Origin: Anaeramoeba flamelloides
Taxonomy: Eukaryota; Metamonada; Anaeramoebidae
Direction of reading: 5' to 3'
NCBI GenBank assembly: GCA_027625915.1
Contig: JANTQA010000070.1
Span: forward strand, 11,351,001-11,415,000
Length of the DNA stretch: 64,000 nucleotides
Part shown: positions 48,936 to 60,977 of the stretch, piece by piece
Layout: each line of letters opens with the position of its first letter
Position numbering within the stretch: position 1 is the stretch's first letter
Made by a program: the position numbers and the translations under genes
Notes under the pieces: model-generated
The model's input: the letters and a program-made list of their open reading frames with translations, nothing else
The model's database searches: none
What the model was told of the DNA's origin: nothing

Positions 48936-49405
48936 CTTTTATTTTTACTATAAGTGATAAAATTAATTGGAAGGTAAAATATTTTTATAAATTTAATTGT
49001 TTTGAAAATAATCATAGGTTAAAAAAATTATTATGATGGGTCGAATAAAATGGAAAATATAATAATGAATACAAAGAAATATGAAAAAAAAATTTATATC
49101 GAGACAAAAGTTTATTATTTTAAGAAAATAAATTGTATGAAAAAATTTTTTAGTTGTAATGTTATTTGGGTATTCTATCGTTTAAAAGAACACTATATTT
49201 CAAAAATTTTGAAACACTTAAAAGAACAACAATTACATAATTTCCTAAAATTTGCAAATATTTTTTGTTTTTCACACATAGAAGCATTTCCAAAAAAGTC
49301 GAAGATTGGGTTTTATATTTCAAATAATAATCTCAAAGTATTTTTTTTTTGTAAATTTGTAATTTATAATTAACAGAAATATTATTACGGATGAATGAAT
49401 TAGTA

Positions 49406-49601
49406 CAACCAGTTCGACTTTTAAGACACAAACTTTAAACGAAATTTAGGGCACAAAAAAAATCTCAAATTAATGAACAAAATTGTGATTCTGGTAAAAA
49501 TAATTTGTGTAAAAAAAATTCCGAATTTTGTTCCTTAATTTGAGATTTTTTTTTAACTTAAATTTTGTTCAAAGTTTGTGTCTTAAAAGTGGAATTGACT
49601 G
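49406..49601. mobile_element. mariner-type palindromic MITE, copy 2
   Basis: Left end CAACCAGTTCGACTTTTAAG; right end CTTAAAAGTGGAATTGACTG; TA on both sides. Inner words AATCTCAAATTAATG and TTAATTTGAGATT match copy 1 at 22837-23031. The arms have more differences than copy 1, so this insertion is older. Confidence 0.8.
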
Positions 49602-49678
49602 TATTGATTATGTATATTTCAAAATATGTTTTCAAAATAAACTTTGTTTCTGTCAAAGGTGTCCCAAAAAAAATTCTA

Positions 49679-49679
49679 A

Positions 49680-49706
<27 letters not shown>
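49679..49706. repeat. (AT)n microsatellite
   Basis: About thirteen TA dinucleotides in a row. Similar short tracts occur near 54821-54841, 59476-59491 and 60021-60037. Confidence 0.9.
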
Positions 49707-49710
<4 letters not shown>

Positions 49711-49752
49711 GCCTTTCAAGAATAAATAAGAAATAAATAGAATAATACATAC

Positions 49753-49773
49753 CAGGGAATAGTTGGTATTTGT
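49753..49773 (-). CDS. candidate 21-nt exon
   Basis: On the minus strand a strong acceptor (TTTTATTTCAG) is followed by 21 nt reading TNTNYSL in phase 0, then a GTATGT donor. It could be an upstream exon of the coiled-coil gene with an intron of 817 nt, or part of another small gene. Further exon-like segments lie upstream (near 49885 and 49985), but I cannot join them consistently. Confidence 0.25.
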
Positions 49774-50767
49774 CTGAAATAAAACTAATAAACCAATATA
49801 TTTTCTTAAAAATTGAAAAAATCAAAATACTTAATTACACATTGAGAAAAACAACAATGTTCGTTTTGATCTCTCAACTAAAGATTAAATAAAATTCCAA
49901 TAGAAATCAATATGATTTCTCAACAATCATTTTCACAGTATCAATAACCTTAGAATAACATATTTTTACCAGTGACTATTGATCTTGCAATAAAAAAATT
50001 TTTTACAAATGAATTACTTATCAAAAAAAAATTGAAAAAAAGAAATAAAATGATAAAAAATGATTGCAATTTTGAAATTTCTGAAAAATACAATTTTTCC
50101 TTCTAATATCCATTAAAACACTTTAAACACATGTAATACATTCATTACAACTCTGCCCCTTTGACTGGAAAATAGTTTAATTTATTTTCAAATAAAGAAA
50201 TAAAAATTTCACTTTTTTAGTACAAAAGAAAGTTATGACTAAATTCAATAAAAAAATGGAGAATATCACAAGAATGTAAAAGATTTTTGAAACGATCAAA
50301 TGCAGTTATATATTTTTCCCAATTCTATTGGAAATTTGTTGTGATTAAACCCTCTTCGGAATATGTTTTTTTAGGATCAAAAAGAAAGAAAAAACAATCA
50401 ATTTTCACCACTTAAAAAATATCATATAAAACCAGGATGAAATAAACTTTGATATCTTTTTCTTAAAGTAAAACCATACTAACGAACAAATTGGCTTATT
50501 ATTTTATTTCATCTAATAAATGATTATTAATAATTTTTTCGATTTAAATAATTTTATGGGGATTGAGTTTAATAATAATATTTTAGAATAAATTTACCTC
50601 ACTTTTTTGGAAATAGCTTATTTCATTTTTTAATAATTTATGGACAAACATAAAGCATTAATAAAAAGATTTGTATAAAAAAAATATATCACAGGTTCGA
50701 ATCTATCACACCTCTTTGCACATATGATAAAAATTTAGCACACACAAGATACATATTAATAATAATA

Positions 50768-51285
50768 CAGCCGTTCCAACCCTACCATGGAATCTATGAT
50801 AAACAGAAAATTCATTTTCTATTTTACACTTTCCCTTTTATGACAGGATTTTATGGTTATGTGGTAGCCTATTACAAACCATGAAATTTTATAATAATAC
50901 AAAAATTTCCAATAGAGAAAAAATTAAATTTGAATTTTTGAATCTACAAAATTTTGAATGATCAATAATTTTTATAAAAATTTTCAGGTTTTTGGAGGAT
51001 CTTTAATTTCAAAAGACCTTAAAAACAAATGGCAAGATCATTTTAAAGTGATTATTTAATTAGATCTCCAACCTTTGGAAACTTTGTTTTGGATTTTTGA
51101 ATTTATTTGATAAACAACAAGATTTTTTTCTCTATCTTTCAAATAAGAAATTTTTTTAAAAAACCTATGTCAAACCATAAAAGTATATGATAGCGTATAA
51201 CCAAAGATTTATTTTTTGTGTTTAACAGAGACAAAAAAGTCAATTTCTATATCTGTCAAATTTCACGGTATGCTTGAAACGGCTG
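50768..51285. mobile_element. 518-bp mariner-type non-autonomous element
   Basis: Ends CAGCCGTTCCAACCCTACC and the inverted GGTATGCTTGAAACGGCTG are flanked by TA on both sides. Pairing is confined to about 25-30 bp. There is no transposase frame inside. Confidence 0.7.
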
Positions 51286-51721
51286 TAATAAAATATACTA
51301 AGTGCCATATACATCACACTATTAGAGAATTATTTGATCTGAGTTTACACACCGTTGTTATATGATAAAGCTGTAACACATGTCTATCTCACCGTGATAG
51401 AGAATTATTTTTATTAGGGAAGAATTTCTTAATATGATATTATGAAAATTATTTTATATGAAAAATAATAAATTTACTTATTTTTAACAATGATTAGGTT
51501 TAAAAAGAATGTTGGTATCTGATTTTAAAAACACTTTTTTTTTGGTACTAAATTTCCGAACACTTGAAAATGAAAATATTAATTGGTATACTGAGGAATT
51601 AAAATTATTAGATTTAGAATTAAAAGTTTTTCGATTAACCAAATAGGAAAATTGAATTAGTTGGGAAGTTTAACAATATCTAAAAATTATAAAACAACAA
51701 AATTACCATTTCAAACAGTCG

Positions 51722-51985
51722 TGTCGTCAAGTGCCGTAGAGTGCCTAGGTTTTCTTGAGTTTTTCTGTTTCATTTATTAAATCTATCGATTTTACAAATA
51801 AACAGAAAACTCAAGAAAACCTAACGGCGCTTTTTTTTAATTTTAGAAATAAATCCGAAAATTTATTTAATTATCAGTTTATTTCTTAAATTAAAAAAAA
51901 GCTAATGGCAGTTTTCCAGAATTCAAAAGAATAGAGAAAAATCATAGATTTTACTCAAGTCTTTTAAATTCTGGAAAACCTAACG
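51722..51985. repeat. hairpin-module cluster F (clearest example)
   Basis: Three consecutive hairpins of about 70-76 nt. H1 has arms TTTTCTTGAGTTTTTCTG / CAGAAAACTCAAGAAAA, H2 has arms TTTTTAATTTTAGAAATAAA / TTTATTTCTTAAATTAAAAA, and H3 has arms TTTTCCAGAATTCAAAAGAA / TTTTAAATTCTGGAAAA. The linkers are GTCAAGTGCCGTAGAGTGCC, CCTAACGGCG, GCTAATGGCAG and CCTAACGAC. Each hairpin starts TTTT and ends AAAA. Confidence 0.75.
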
Positions 51986-53334
51986 ACAAAAAATATTTAA
52001 ATTGGAAAGCTTCAAAAACAATTCTAAAATTTCGAAATTTTAATAATTGCTTAAATAGATACTCTTATGTAACAAGCAAAAATAAAAATAAAAATTGTTA
52101 TTTTGTAAAGAAAAGTTAAATATTGATATCATTTAACGACTACGTTTGCAATTGAAAATTTAAGAACCAGTGTATTATAAAGAGTGTTTTGAGGTTCATA
52201 AATCTCAAAAATATTTATTCAGTCAGATCTAAAAAGGAAAAAATGAATTTTTTTACGAAAAATATCAGAATTTTGTCGGCCTTTTATTAAAAAATGACAA
52301 AGAAGGTTGGGAAAAATCGACTTTTTGAGAAAATTTCTATTTAAATGAAAATGGAAAACCATTTTGCCATGTTGAGAATTACCTCCAATTATTTTTTTTT
52401 ATTTGTGGATTAAGTTTAAATGGTTTTCCGTTTTCACTTAAAAGGTAAAAATGAAGAAAATTGTAAATTTTTGAGGAATTGTTCTTTGTTATTTTAAAAC
52501 AAAAGACACATTTGATAAAAGAAATGGTAATGTGTTTTTAGTATTGTATCAAATTCTCCAAAATGCTCAATTCCGAAATATGAAAGAGCATTTTTTCTCA
52601 ACTGAATTAAATTTTTTTTTAAAGAAAAAAACTTTACTCGTTTTTGCAAAATTTTTTTATATTAGATTAATGAATGTAAAATTCCACAAAACTTTTACCA
52701 AAGCCACCTCAACCCAATTTTTATTGAAACGAACAATTTCAGTTTTTCGAGAGAAACAAAAAAAAAACAAAAAAAAATGCCATATAAAAATGAATAAAGT
52801 GTTTCGAATATTAGGTAATGTTGATTCTTGCTAAATATAAAATAAAGTAAAAAGTGTCCCCAAGATCCTAATGGAAACTTCAAACCAAGAAAAAACAAAA
52901 AGAACCAAAGGAACCAAGACCAAAAAAACTATGAGAAAATCACAATTCCTTTTTAGGAATTGTTCTGATTTGTTAAAGAGACAATTGAAAATCCAAACAT
53001 CTCAATGATTAAAAATCATATACCCGCGATCTTCAAAAGTTAGAGTTATTTATCAAGAATGTTTGAAATGATCTTCATTTTTCAAGCTCAAAAATTGTGA
53101 CTATTTTTCAATTTCATTTTTAAGTTTCAAAATAAGGGTGTTCCAGTTTACGTATCTATTTTTTTTTTGTTCATTTTCCATAAAAAAAATGACGAAAAAT
53201 GCAATTTGATCCAAATTGGAGAATATCGTCATTAACGAACCTTCATAATTTTAATGGGATTGGATCAAAATCCTTTGGTACAATTTTGTGAATTGCCAAA
53301 GTAGTAGTTAAGACTTGAAACATTTTTTGTGGGA

Positions 53335-53800
53335 TGGTGTCTTGGTTTTTTTTTTATTTAAGAAATAAATAGAAAATTAAATAAATTTTTGGTATATTTC
53401 TTAAATTAAAAAAAGATTAACTACGTCCGGCCTATGAAAAAAATCAAAAAATCCAGATATCTGAATTTGGTAATATTAATAAAATAATTAATAATATCTC
53501 TGATATTATTAATAAAAAGAATTCACCATTTATATTATCATTATTAAGTGATAATAAATTTTGTGATTGTTTAACAAAATTTCTAAAAAAAAGTTTAGAA
53601 ATTAGATGAGTTCCGTTGAGTACTGTCAAGTGCCTAGCTTTTTTTTAATTTTTGAAATAAATCGAAAATCTAAGCACTTTTCTTTTTATTTCAAAAATTT
53701 AAAAAAACCTAACAGCGGTTTTCCAGATTTTAAAATAATTCAGAGAAAAATCATAGAATTTACTCAATTCTTTTGAATTCTGGAAAAGCTAACGCCACGC
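53335..53800. repeat. hairpin-module cluster G
   Basis: Contains H2-type arms (GAAATAAATCGAAAATC / TTTTTATTTCAAAAATT) and H3-type arms (TTTTCCAGATTTTAAAATAATT / AATTCTTTTGAATTCTGGAAAA). Linkers are CTGTCAAGTGCCTAGC, CCTAACAGCGG and GCTAACGCCACG. An extra AT-rich hairpin (53450-53600) sits before the CTGTCAAGTGCC linker. Confidence 0.6.
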
Positions 53801-54422
53801 AGGAGAAAAGTAATTTTCTCTCTTTAAAAATAAATAAATAAATAAAAACAGTTTTTTTTTTCAATTACTTTTTTGAGTTTTCTTTTTAATAGAGTAAAAA
53901 ATGAATGTTTTTGATTAGAATATAATAACAGTTAATTTAATATTTAACTTTATAAACTTTGGATCAAGTGTAATTTTAAGAAATCAAAAAAAAAAAAAAA
54001 AAAATGTTTCAAAAATCAAGTTATTTTTGTTTTTTGTCTTCATTACAACTTTAATAATATTGTTATATGATTTATTGTTTTTATAACTGTTTAACTAAAA
54101 AGAAAAGAAAAATGGAATGGAATAAACAAAAAAAGAAAGGATGTTTAAAATAAATTTTTACTTACATTATTTAAATTTTGGAATTTAATTGAGGTTAATA
54201 AATAGGAAAGAAAATTAGAGAAAATAAAATAGTAAAAATTAAAAACAAGAACAATAAAAATATTAATCATTCAATATTTCAAATAAATACAATTAATTTG
54301 AGAAATATTTTTATGTATTAATTTGATTTTCAATGAATTTATTGAAATTTAATTTTTTTCTTAATAAATAAAGTTATGGATCAAGAATTATTTCTAAAAG
54401 AAAGGAAAAAAGAGTAAATTAC

Positions 54423-56742
54423 TTGCTATTTTATTAAAAAATAAAGAAAAAACATTTATAAGAAAATAGAGAACAATGTGAAAAGAAAAAGAAAATTGGT
54501 ATTAATTTCTTTGTTATTGGCTTTTTTTAAAAATAAAAATAAATTAAATTAAAAATCTCTTTTTGTTGAAAAAAAAAGATGTATATCAATTGAAAATTGT
54601 TTGAAATTTGTTAAACTTTTTAACAAGGAAATTGGCAAATAATACTGATGTTTTCAAATAATGTGCTTTTACTTTTTATAAATATCAATTCTAAGATTTA
54701 CTCACAAAAAAAAGAAAAAAAAGGGAAGAAGAAGAAAATGAAAAATAAATACAAAATAATAATAACTTACTTTCTAATTAATTTAAATTTAAAGAAATAA
54801 AGTATTAAATAATCAGAGAATATATATATATATATATATATAAATTTATAAAAATAACCAATGATGAAACAAATGAAGTTTTTTTAAAAAAATTGATGAA
54901 AAAAAAAATGTTTTACTTTCTTTTTTAGTCAAAGGTCAAAGGGTTTGTAAAAAAATAGTAATAGCGCCAATTTTGAACAATTAGTAATTAAAAATTAATA
55001 AAAATAAAGATAAAATAATAATTATTTACTTTCTAATTGATGAAAAAAATAAAATATAGATAAGGTACAAATAGGGTTAATTTTGAAAATTTAGTAATTA
55101 TTAAATAAAGAGAAATATACAAAAAGGTATTAAAATTCTTTACTTTCTTTTATATTAAAAATTAAAAGAAGGAAAAAAAAAAAATAGTTATATTTGGAAT
55201 ATTATTAATCATGGGAAAATAAAAGGAAAAGCTATAAAGATAAGAATAAAAAAAAAATATTTGAATTTATTTACTTTCTATTTTAAAATTTAAAAGTAAA
55301 ATAATATAATAATGGAATTTAGTTTTTAAAATTTATCGTTTAAAATAAAAAAAAAGATTGAATTATATTTGAAAAAAAATAATTATAAAAAGAAACATTT
55401 AAGATTTAGAAATAAAAAATAAAGAATTAATTTACTTTCTATTATATTTATATTATTGTTTTTAAATAAGCAATAATTAATATTATTATTATTTTTTTTC
55501 GGAATAAATCATGACAAAATAAAGAATGAAAAATTAATATAAGAAATATTAGAATTATTTACTTTCTATTTCATTTAATTTTAAAAAAGAGAAAAGTAAA
55601 AGACAATTAATTTGAGAAATGAATTAATTTTGAAAAATTAGGTAAGATAAATAAAAATAATAATAAAAAAGCAACGTGCTACTTACTTTCTTTTCAATTT
55701 GCAATTGAGAAAATAGAGCATTACAATAAGGCAATTATAGAATTAATTTTAAAATTGATTAGTTAAAATAATAATAAAGAAAAAAAAAAAAGGGAATTTA
55801 TTTACTCGCTATTAGATTTATATAAAAGAGAAAAGATAAAGAAAAAAAAAAAAGAAAAAAGAATAAAGAATATAATTGGTAAAAAATATAGAAATAATTT
55901 GAAAATAAATAAAGAATGGATAAAAAATATTGAAATAAGTTACATCCTATTATATTTATAATTCAAAAAAGAAAAATAAAAGGAAAAGTAGAAAATTTAG
56001 GCAAGGATCAAAATTATAATTTTTTCAATCAATAATTATTATATAAAAGATTTGAATTATTTACTAGCTATTTTATTTAATATTGAAAATGCAAAAAAAG
56101 GGGGAAGAAAAAGAAAGAAAATTTAAATTAGTTTTTTAAAATTAGTAATGATTAAATAAAAAAGAAGAGAATTTGGTCATAAAAAATATTAAAATTACTT
56201 ACTGGCTATTTTATTTAAAAATAAATAAAAAAGAAAGCAATGATTGAGCATTATTTTACAAAAAATCTTCACTTAATATGAAAATAAAAAAAAGAGAGAT
56301 TATTATATATAATTAAAATGATTTACATCCTTTTTTATTTATTATTCAAAAAAGAAAAAGAAAAGAGAAAAGAAAAAAGAAAAAAGAATTAATTGTTAAA
56401 AAATATTTAAATTTGAAAATAAATAAAAATAGAGATTAAAAATATATTAAAATTATTTACTATCTATTTTATTTAAAATTAAGATTGAATAAAATTAAAA
56501 AGAACAAATATTAGAATTTATTTCCAAAAAAAAAAAAAAAAAGAATAAAATTAATAATGAGATATAGAAAGGATAATTATGATTTTAAAATCATTAAAAT
56601 AATTTACTTCCTTTTTTATTTAATTTAATAAAGAGAAAAATAAAAGATAATAAATTTGAAAAAAGAATTAATTTGAAAAAAATATTTAATTTTGAAAATA
56701 AATAAAAAGAGAGATTAAAAATATATTAAAATTATTTACTAT
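54423..56742 (-). repeat. array 1: tandem intron-plus-codon units
   Basis: About 17 units spaced mostly 113-161 bp. On the minus strand each has an acceptor (ATAG, TTAG or AAAG), three variable bases, then GTAAAT, GTAAGT or similar. First bases of the 3-nt segments are 56742, 56610, 56463, 56329, 56205, 56067, 55946, 55808, 55689, 55565, 55438, 55277, 55146, 55032, 54919, 54773 and 54425. The triplets read I, E, I, D, P, L, D, R, then Lys eight times, then Q in phase 0. Degenerate units lacking a proper donor or acceptor lie at about 54518, 54668 and 54697. Unit interiors are similar but diverged. Confidence 0.8.
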
Positions 56743-57129
56743 CTATTATATTTAAAAGTAAAAGAAGAAAAATAAGAAAATATTATAATTTATTGAAAAT
56801 TTTATCATGTTCATATGAATTCTTTTTTGTATTTTTCCTGAAATTTTCAAATCAAAAATCTAAATTAAATTCAATTATTTCTTTTAAAATTTTATTAATC
56901 TTGAGATTTTTTGAAAGAATAGATAAATATAAAGTTATTAATAATTTATTTTATTCTTGTGAACCTTCGTAATTTGTTTTGAAAAATGTTTAATAAGAAG
57001 AAAAAAAAATTTTTTTTATTTTTTAGACTTTTTACTTTTCCCACATTTACCTTTTGAACTTATTTGGATTCCTTCGGTTCCTCCGGTTCCTCCTCCTCTC
57101 TCTCTCTCTCTCTCTCTTTTTTCCTTCAT
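54423..57129 (-). CDS. candidate hyper-split gene built on array 1
   Basis: A possible first exon is 57129-57051: ATG, then an Arg/Glu run encoded by a (GA)n microsatellite, then GGGTGGTEGIQISSK, ending with one base before a GTAAAT donor. After a 308-nt intron come 17 one-codon exons (56742 to 54425). With the single carried base the array reads D, R, N, R, S, T, R, S, then Lys; in phase 0 it would read I, E, I, D, P, L, D, R, then Lys. Both are free of stops; the third phase hits a TAG. The 3' exon is uncertain: an AG near 54394 or 54359 gives a stop after a few codons, but with introns of only 29 or 63 nt. If real, the product is a short, very basic protein. The start exon is the weakest part of this model. 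Confidence 0.4.
57094..57116. repeat. (TC)n microsatellite
   Basis: About eleven TC units on the + strand, within the candidate first exon of array 1, where they encode alternating Arg and Glu. Confidence 0.85.
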
Positions 57130-60100
57130 GATTTTAAAGTGTTTGAAGAAGGTAAAATGGTTAAAAAATCATTAGAAGAATTGGTAGACTTGTTCACTAT
57201 TAGATCTTAAACAAAGAATCAAACTGAAGAAACTGAAGCGAAGGTAGAAACTGAAGAGAACTGAATTCAACTGAAGCAATTTGAAACCGAAACGCAGTGA
57301 ATTGAATCCAACTTTCCATACAATATGTCAAGAAGTTAATTGAAATGGGTTTTGCTGTCTAGTAGGTACATCGTTCTGGAATTTTGCAAAAACAAGATTT
57401 AGGAAAATTACAAAACAAAAATAAAAATTAAAAAGAAAATAAAAAAAGCAAAACATCAAAAAGAAAAATTTGTTATATCAATCTCTTATTCTTAAAAAAA
57501 TCAGTGCTTTAGAGAGGTATCCTATCTATAAAGTTGTAATTTAAAACTTAATAAAGTAACCTTTTTCATTTGATCTATAGTTGGTCAAATATTTAGATCT
57601 CTTAATTAAAATCAAATTATGGTGGTGATCAAAAAAGGAAACAACCACCAACCTATTCAACATTTGGGTTACAAAAAAACTACTTTTCAAGTTTTTACCT
57701 TTGTTTAGACTTTTTTTTCTCTCTTTTATTTTGTGCTTTTCTTTCTCTTTTTCTTGTCTTTGTTGAGAGAAAAATTTTTTTCAATTCATTTTTTATAGAA
57801 AAGATATCCTATAAGTTATAATCTTGACTATATTATAGTCAGGATAAAAAAATCTAAATAAACTTAGGGGTTTCAAAAAGTGCCGTAGAGTTCAGTCAAG
57901 TAGGTAAATTTTTCAGTATCCAAAAGAATTGGGTAAAATCTTAGATTTTTCTCGATTCTTTTAAATCCTTGCAAACCTAACGGCGGTTTTTTTTATTTTT
58001 AGGTATGAAAAGAAAATTGAAGAAATTTTCTTGTTATTTCTCAAATTTAAAAAAAACCTAACGACAAACAGGAGGTAATTTTGTTGAATCACCCCCCCTT
58101 CAATAATAATAATAATAATAATAATAAACATTCACTTTTTTAATATGGCTGTATTCAAAAAAAAATAATTATTCATTTTTACAATTTTTTTAAAGATTTT
58201 GATTTTTATTTGTTAATTTTTTAAATTAGAAATTTGATTACATTAATAGTAATTCAAATCTAAATACATTGATTTTATTAATAATAATTATTAAATATTT
58301 TTAATTTTATGATAAACATAATAAATTAAAAAAAGGAATTTGAAATTTTTATTTTTTTTCAGACAAAGTTTCAATAAATATTAAATCAAGAGAAAAATGA
58401 ATTCATTTGCTTTAGACATAATTAAAAGTTTAATATGAATAATTTTCTAAAACATCAATTCAAGTAATAGAAAATACTTGAAAAAACAAAAATAAATAAA
58501 AATTGTAAAATAATTTCATTTATTAAATTGGAATTAATCAATGAAAACTTTTTTAATAGATAAACAAATCAACCCTAAAATTTTAATTAAAAAATATCAA
58601 TTAAATTTTAAATATTATTCAAAGATAATAAAATTATCTAAATAACTCTAAAGATAATTTTTTTGAATTTTTTGGTTTGTAAAAATTTGAATAAAAAAAT
58701 CTTTGTCAAAATTGAATTTATAAATCTAAATTAATCCAGATCTTGGAAAATAATTTTTGATATATGGTCTCTACTACAACAATATTGTTAATTTTATGTC
58801 TATCTTTTAAAAAGTCAAAAATTAAAAAATAAGAAATTGAAATAATTCAAAAAAAAATCATAATTTAATCAGACTAGAACTATTAGACCAAATCGTTTAA
58901 ATTTGAAAAAGAAATTGTTGAAAAAATTTCCAAATTTTACAAAGATTAAAAAATATTATTTTTTTTTCAAATTTAATTTATATATTTTTTTTTTAAATTA
59001 TTTAGAATCAAATATAGATATTGGTATTGAATGGTAATCAATAGATAAAACAAATTTACAATGTGATGTCAAAATAACCTATGTAATGAATAAATTATTT
59101 TTAGAAGTATTTTTGGCAATTGTTAGATGCAAAGAGGCCCCAAAAAATCCCTAGTCAAGAATAATGTGTTCTCATCATTAAAACTTGGAAGTTTTTGATT
59201 TGTAGACAAACTTTTCAAAAAATAAAAGAATTTTTTATTTTTTACAAAAATTAATTTTTAAACAGAATGAAATCACAAGAATCAAGAAAAATTTTCAAAT
59301 GTTAAAATATTTTTTTTCAATATTTTTTTTATGTAGGTAGCTATACAGTTTTTAAATATAAAATTATATATCTCAGATAAGTGTTGATAAATTCTATATC
59401 TTCGATTCTTTTCAGAACAATCTAAAAACAAATTTTATTAAAAAATCAATTAGATTATTTGGGGTTCTAAGGGATATATATATATATATATCACAGACAG
59501 TACAATTTTTTTTAAAAAATCACGAACGACTTATAAAATCGCGTTTTTTCCGATTTTTTTACATGTTTTTTTCGTTTCATTCGTTGTTTTATTTTTTTGT
59601 TTTTTGAAAAAGTTCTCGAATTCTTTACAAATCATACTTTTCGTTTCTGGGATACCAAAAAATGCAAACGAAAAAACTTAAAGACAACGAAAAAAAAAAA
59701 AAACAATTATATACAGGTAGGACTTAATTGCCTTAAAAGCCTTGGAAAACAATGGGTATTAGCGATTTTCCATTTAAGTCGGAGGTTTTGTATTTAAAAT
59801 CTTGAAAATAGTTTGATTTTCTATTTTGAAAATACCAGAGCGATATAAGGTAGGTTTTCCATTTATTACACTTGAAAATTTTAAACTCTTTAATCACTGA
59901 GAAATTGAATTTAATTTTTTTTTTAAAAAATTACTAGTTGGGGAAGAAAAGTGGTCAAAATTTAACTTTTTTACCAATTCCAAATTTGATCAGCTCACCT
60001 AATTTTTTTGATTTTTGATTATATATATATATATATAAGACAAACAAATTTTATGGCGCCGCCCACGAGTGTAAAAACCCGTTGTATAAAATCAAAAAAA

Positions 60101-60965
60101 ACCGTCATACTTGACGAGATATATCTATGTATATTATTCTTAATTACCTAGAAAAAAAGTCCATTAATATTACTATTAATAATTGTTCTTAAGGGTTTAG
60201 TCATTACGGTTAAAAATAATTTTCAGAAATGGATTAAAAAAATATTGTAATTTTACTAATATCAATCAAAAACCTACCAACCTATGAAGCGTGATCGATC
60301 TCCAAAAATCAACTTTCAAAAACGAGGACATTTTTAGAAAAAAGCGCCAAAGAGTAAAACTCAATTTCCAATTAAAATGGTTAGAATATATAATTTTGAA
60401 AACAACAGAGTTAGTTTTGAAGTGTTCACTCTTTGACGCTTTTTGAGATCTCGAAGATTTTTTTTTTCATTTTTTTCTTTCTCAAATGAATTAAATTTAT
60501 CTTAAGAATGTTAGAAAATCCTTACTTTGTCAAATACCGAGGGTTACAAAATAACAAAAAATTATATTAAATCGAATTAAATTGATTGCGTACTTATAGA
60601 AAACAATTGGTTTTAAATTGAAGAAATTTAATCTTTTGGAAATTTAAAAAACAGAAACAAGTATTTTTTTTTAAAAAATTTGATTTTTTGTAATTGAGTT
60701 TTCTTTTAAACTGTTTTTTGAATTGAATTTTTTGATAAATTTGATCCTTACAAACTTTTTTTTTGATCGAATTTTTTGCTTTTGAGAATTGAGCATACTT
60801 TTTAACTTTTTTTTTTGTTTGATTTGCATTTTTTTTCAATGAGATCCTAGGAAAATCTTTTTTTTGTTGTTTGAATTTTGTCAACCAAAAGAAGAGCAGT
60901 TTCACAATATCCTTTTTTGGGGTTCAAGTCACTCCTTGAATTTGGAGCCAATCCATGGTAAATGA
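57130..60965. other. spacer between the two microexon arrays
   Basis: No exon is supported. It contains a hairpin-module cluster (57870-58070), an (ATA)n-type tract at 58101-58127 and most of a TTAA element (60189-60977). A 103-codon Lys-rich minus frame at 60594-60905 lies inside that element and has no domain. A CTAG|GTAATT (acceptor abutting donor) at about 60147 is probably chance. Confidence 0.4.
57870..58070. repeat. hairpin-module cluster H
   Basis: Linker AAAGTGCCGTAGAGTTCAG, an H3-like hairpin (TTTTTCAGTATCCAAAAGAAT), linker CCTAACGGCGG, an H2-like hairpin, then CCTAACGACAAAC. It has the same order of parts as the end of cluster F. Confidence 0.55.
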
Positions 60966-60977
60966 CTAGACCCTTAA
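60189..60977. mobile_element. 789-bp TTAA-terminated element
   Basis: Starts TTAAGGGTTTAGTCATTACG and ends AAATGACTAGACCCTTAA. The matching inverted ends are about 17 bp. An internal hairpin has arms AAAGCGCCAAAGAGTAAAAC and the inverse of CACTCTTTGACGCTTTT (about 60340-60445). Its right end overlaps the last codons of the array 2 gene model and supplies that model's stop. Confidence 0.6.

Larger units (their letters stand above)
49774..54422. other. gene-poor spacer of 4.6 kb
   Basis: Holds a 518-bp mariner-type element (50768-51285), hairpin-module clusters at 51722-51985 and 53335-53800, and an inverted repeat at about 52331-52445 around AAATGAAAATGGAAAACCAT. No domain-bearing exon is seen; the frames at 52532-52834 and 53444-53629 are not supported. 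Confidence 0.45.

Noticed and set aside
50690-50710. tRNA-like B box (AGGTTCGAATCT) near 50693
   Set aside because: No A box, acceptor stem or anticodon arm can be folded around it, so it is not a tRNA gene and no SINE body is visible.
60140-60155. Zero-length exon (CTAG directly followed by GTAATT), like a recursive splice site
   Set aside because: It is a single occurrence within a transposon border region, outside both arrays; chance is enough.
60594-60914. Lys-rich 103-codon minus frame as the terminal exon of the array 2 gene
   Set aside because: It lies inside a TTAA element, resembles a Lys-rich frame in the related element at 37112-37369, and would need a 283-nt intron. The exon at 61079-60966 follows an intron of array-typical length and has a more ordinary protein composition.
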